A stretch of 64,000 nt of DNA from Trichormus sp. NMC-1 (GTDB lineage: Bacteria; Cyanobacteriota; Cyanobacteriia; Cyanobacteriales; Nostocaceae), in contig NZ_LZQD01000002.1 in assembly GCF_001858025.1 (NCBI RefSeq), positions 524,120-588,119 of the forward strand, read 5' to 3'. The position numbers and the translations under genes were made by a program. The notes below the pieces were generated by a model. That model worked only from the letters and a program-made list of their open reading frames with translations. It did not search any database and had not been told where the DNA came from. Shown piece by piece: positions 63,434 to 64,000 of this stretch (positions within the stretch are counted from its first letter, which is position 1; every line of letters starts with the position of its first letter).

Positions 63434-64000
63434 ATGAACACAAGGGTTGCAGCTGCCGTTGTTATATTGGGTCAAAATAGTGTAGCAGTAGGACGGCAAA
63501 TTACCAGTATTTTACCAGGGGCGAAATTATACGGTTTAGTAAATCGCACCTCAGATGTTGATGTTAGTTTTACGAATTTTGGCGAAACATTGCGAGAGTT
63601 ATTCGCTACCGGAACGCCATTAATTGGTATTTGTGCAGCTGGTATTCTCATCAGAACTTTAGCACCCCTAATTACAGATAAAAGTCAAGAACCCCCAGTG
63701 TTAGCCGTAGCTGAAGATGGTAGCGCAGTAGTCCCGCTTTTAGGTGGACTGAGTGGAGTCAATGATTTAGCCCGTCAAATTGCAGAAGTGCTAAATGTCA
63801 AACCAGCAATTACGACCACAGGTGATTTGCGTTTTCGCACAGCTTTGCTATCTCCTCCTCCTGGATATCATTTAGCTAACCCAGAAGATGGAAAAAAATT
63901 TATTGCTGACTTATTAGCCGGGGCAAAAGTTAAATTAGAAGGAACAGCCCCTTGGTTGAGTGAAAGTCAATTACCAATAGACCCCAACGGAGAGTTAACA
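63434..64000 (+). CDS. CbiG-type protein, probably fused to CobJ (partial, cut by window end)
   Basis: 189 codons are visible from the ATG at 63434 and the frame is open at the edge. The sequence reads MNTRVAAAVVILGQNSVAVGRQI, LPGAKLYGLVNR, GETLRELFATGTPLIGICAAGILIRTLAPLI, VVPLLGGLSGVNDLARQIAEVL and ITTTGDLRFRTAL, the N-terminal and linker parts of CbiG (cobalt-precorrin-5A hydrolase). In related cyanobacteria this is joined to a C-terminal CobJ/CbiH methylase. Whether that fusion exists here lies beyond the window. Confidence 0.85.
   Translation, partial: MNTRVAAAVVILGQNSVAVGRQITSILPGAKLYGLVNRTSDVDVSFTNFGETLRELFATGTPLIGICAAGILIRTLAPLITDKSQEPPVLAVAEDGSAVVPLLGGLSGVNDLARQIAEVLNVKPAITTTGDLRFRTALLSPPPGYHLANPEDGKKFIADLLAGAKVKLEGTAPWLSESQLPIDPNGELT

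Overview
The window looks like chromosome from a filamentous, heterocyst-type cyanobacterium (Nostocales). The reasons are moderate GC, many HIP1 octamers (GCGATCGC), abundant short tandemly repeated repetitive (STRR) sequences and small inverted-repeat elements, and lineage-typical genes: LdpA, the Ycf45-type R3H ATPase, an LrtA-type hibernation factor, an Rcp1-type regulator, a Mo-nitrogenase C-terminal-domain protein and a lactate/glycolate oxidase of the Nostoc type. No plasmid or prophage backbone is visible. Species cannot be fixed from the sequence alone.

Layout. 0-10 kb: three tRNAs (Gln-UUG, Leu-CAA, Leu-CAG), a MazF/PemK module, an FMN-dependent oxidase, an M48 peptidase, murA, an SpoU-type RNA methyltransferase and a secreted nuclease. 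A 749-bp exact second copy of the murA 5' region follows, then a PIN toxin-antitoxin pair whose toxin is broken by a miniature element. 10-18 kb: a giant secreted RTX/beta-helix/crystallin protein, divergent from a split HTH/NB-ARC regulator. 18-25 kb: a fused amino-acid ABC transporter subunit, lipB, hpf/lrtA, peroxiredoxin Q, a membrane acyltransferase, Uma2 and a second PIN module. 25-29 kb: a single-chain nuclease-methyltransferase-specificity restriction-modification gene broken by one frameshift. 29-38 kb: obgE, a four-helix-bundle protein, a TerB/Mo-nitro_C protein, a GCS2-like ligase, ftsI with an ftsL-like gene, a small lipoprotein and a GST. 38-47 kb: glgB, then a two-component/c-di-GMP cluster. 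47-58 kb: cobU, a polysaccharide cluster (two GT2 enzymes and a WcaF-like acetyltransferase) containing a 57-unit heptanucleotide array, ycf45, ldpA, murT and a thioredoxin-fold protein. 58-64 kb: cobL, a HigBA-type module, and a cobalamin-riboswitch-led operon cobG-cobH-cobI-cbiG/cobJ that runs off the right edge.

How it works together. Cell-wall and division functions (murA, ftsI/ftsL-like, murT) and cobalamin synthesis (cobU, cobL, cobGHIJ) recur through the window. The accessory content is four toxin-antitoxin modules, one R-M gene and a very large surface protein. The most striking theme is small repeats remodelling genes: TA-flanked miniature elements, a family of 105-106-bp elements bounded by TATAGC/GCTATA, and STRR arrays that have become parts of coding regions or translation-initiation regions. 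No wholly new multi-gene defence or metabolic system is evident. The best leads are the repeat-element families, the exact murA/tRNA-promoter duplication, and the two broken genes whose reading frames look restorable.
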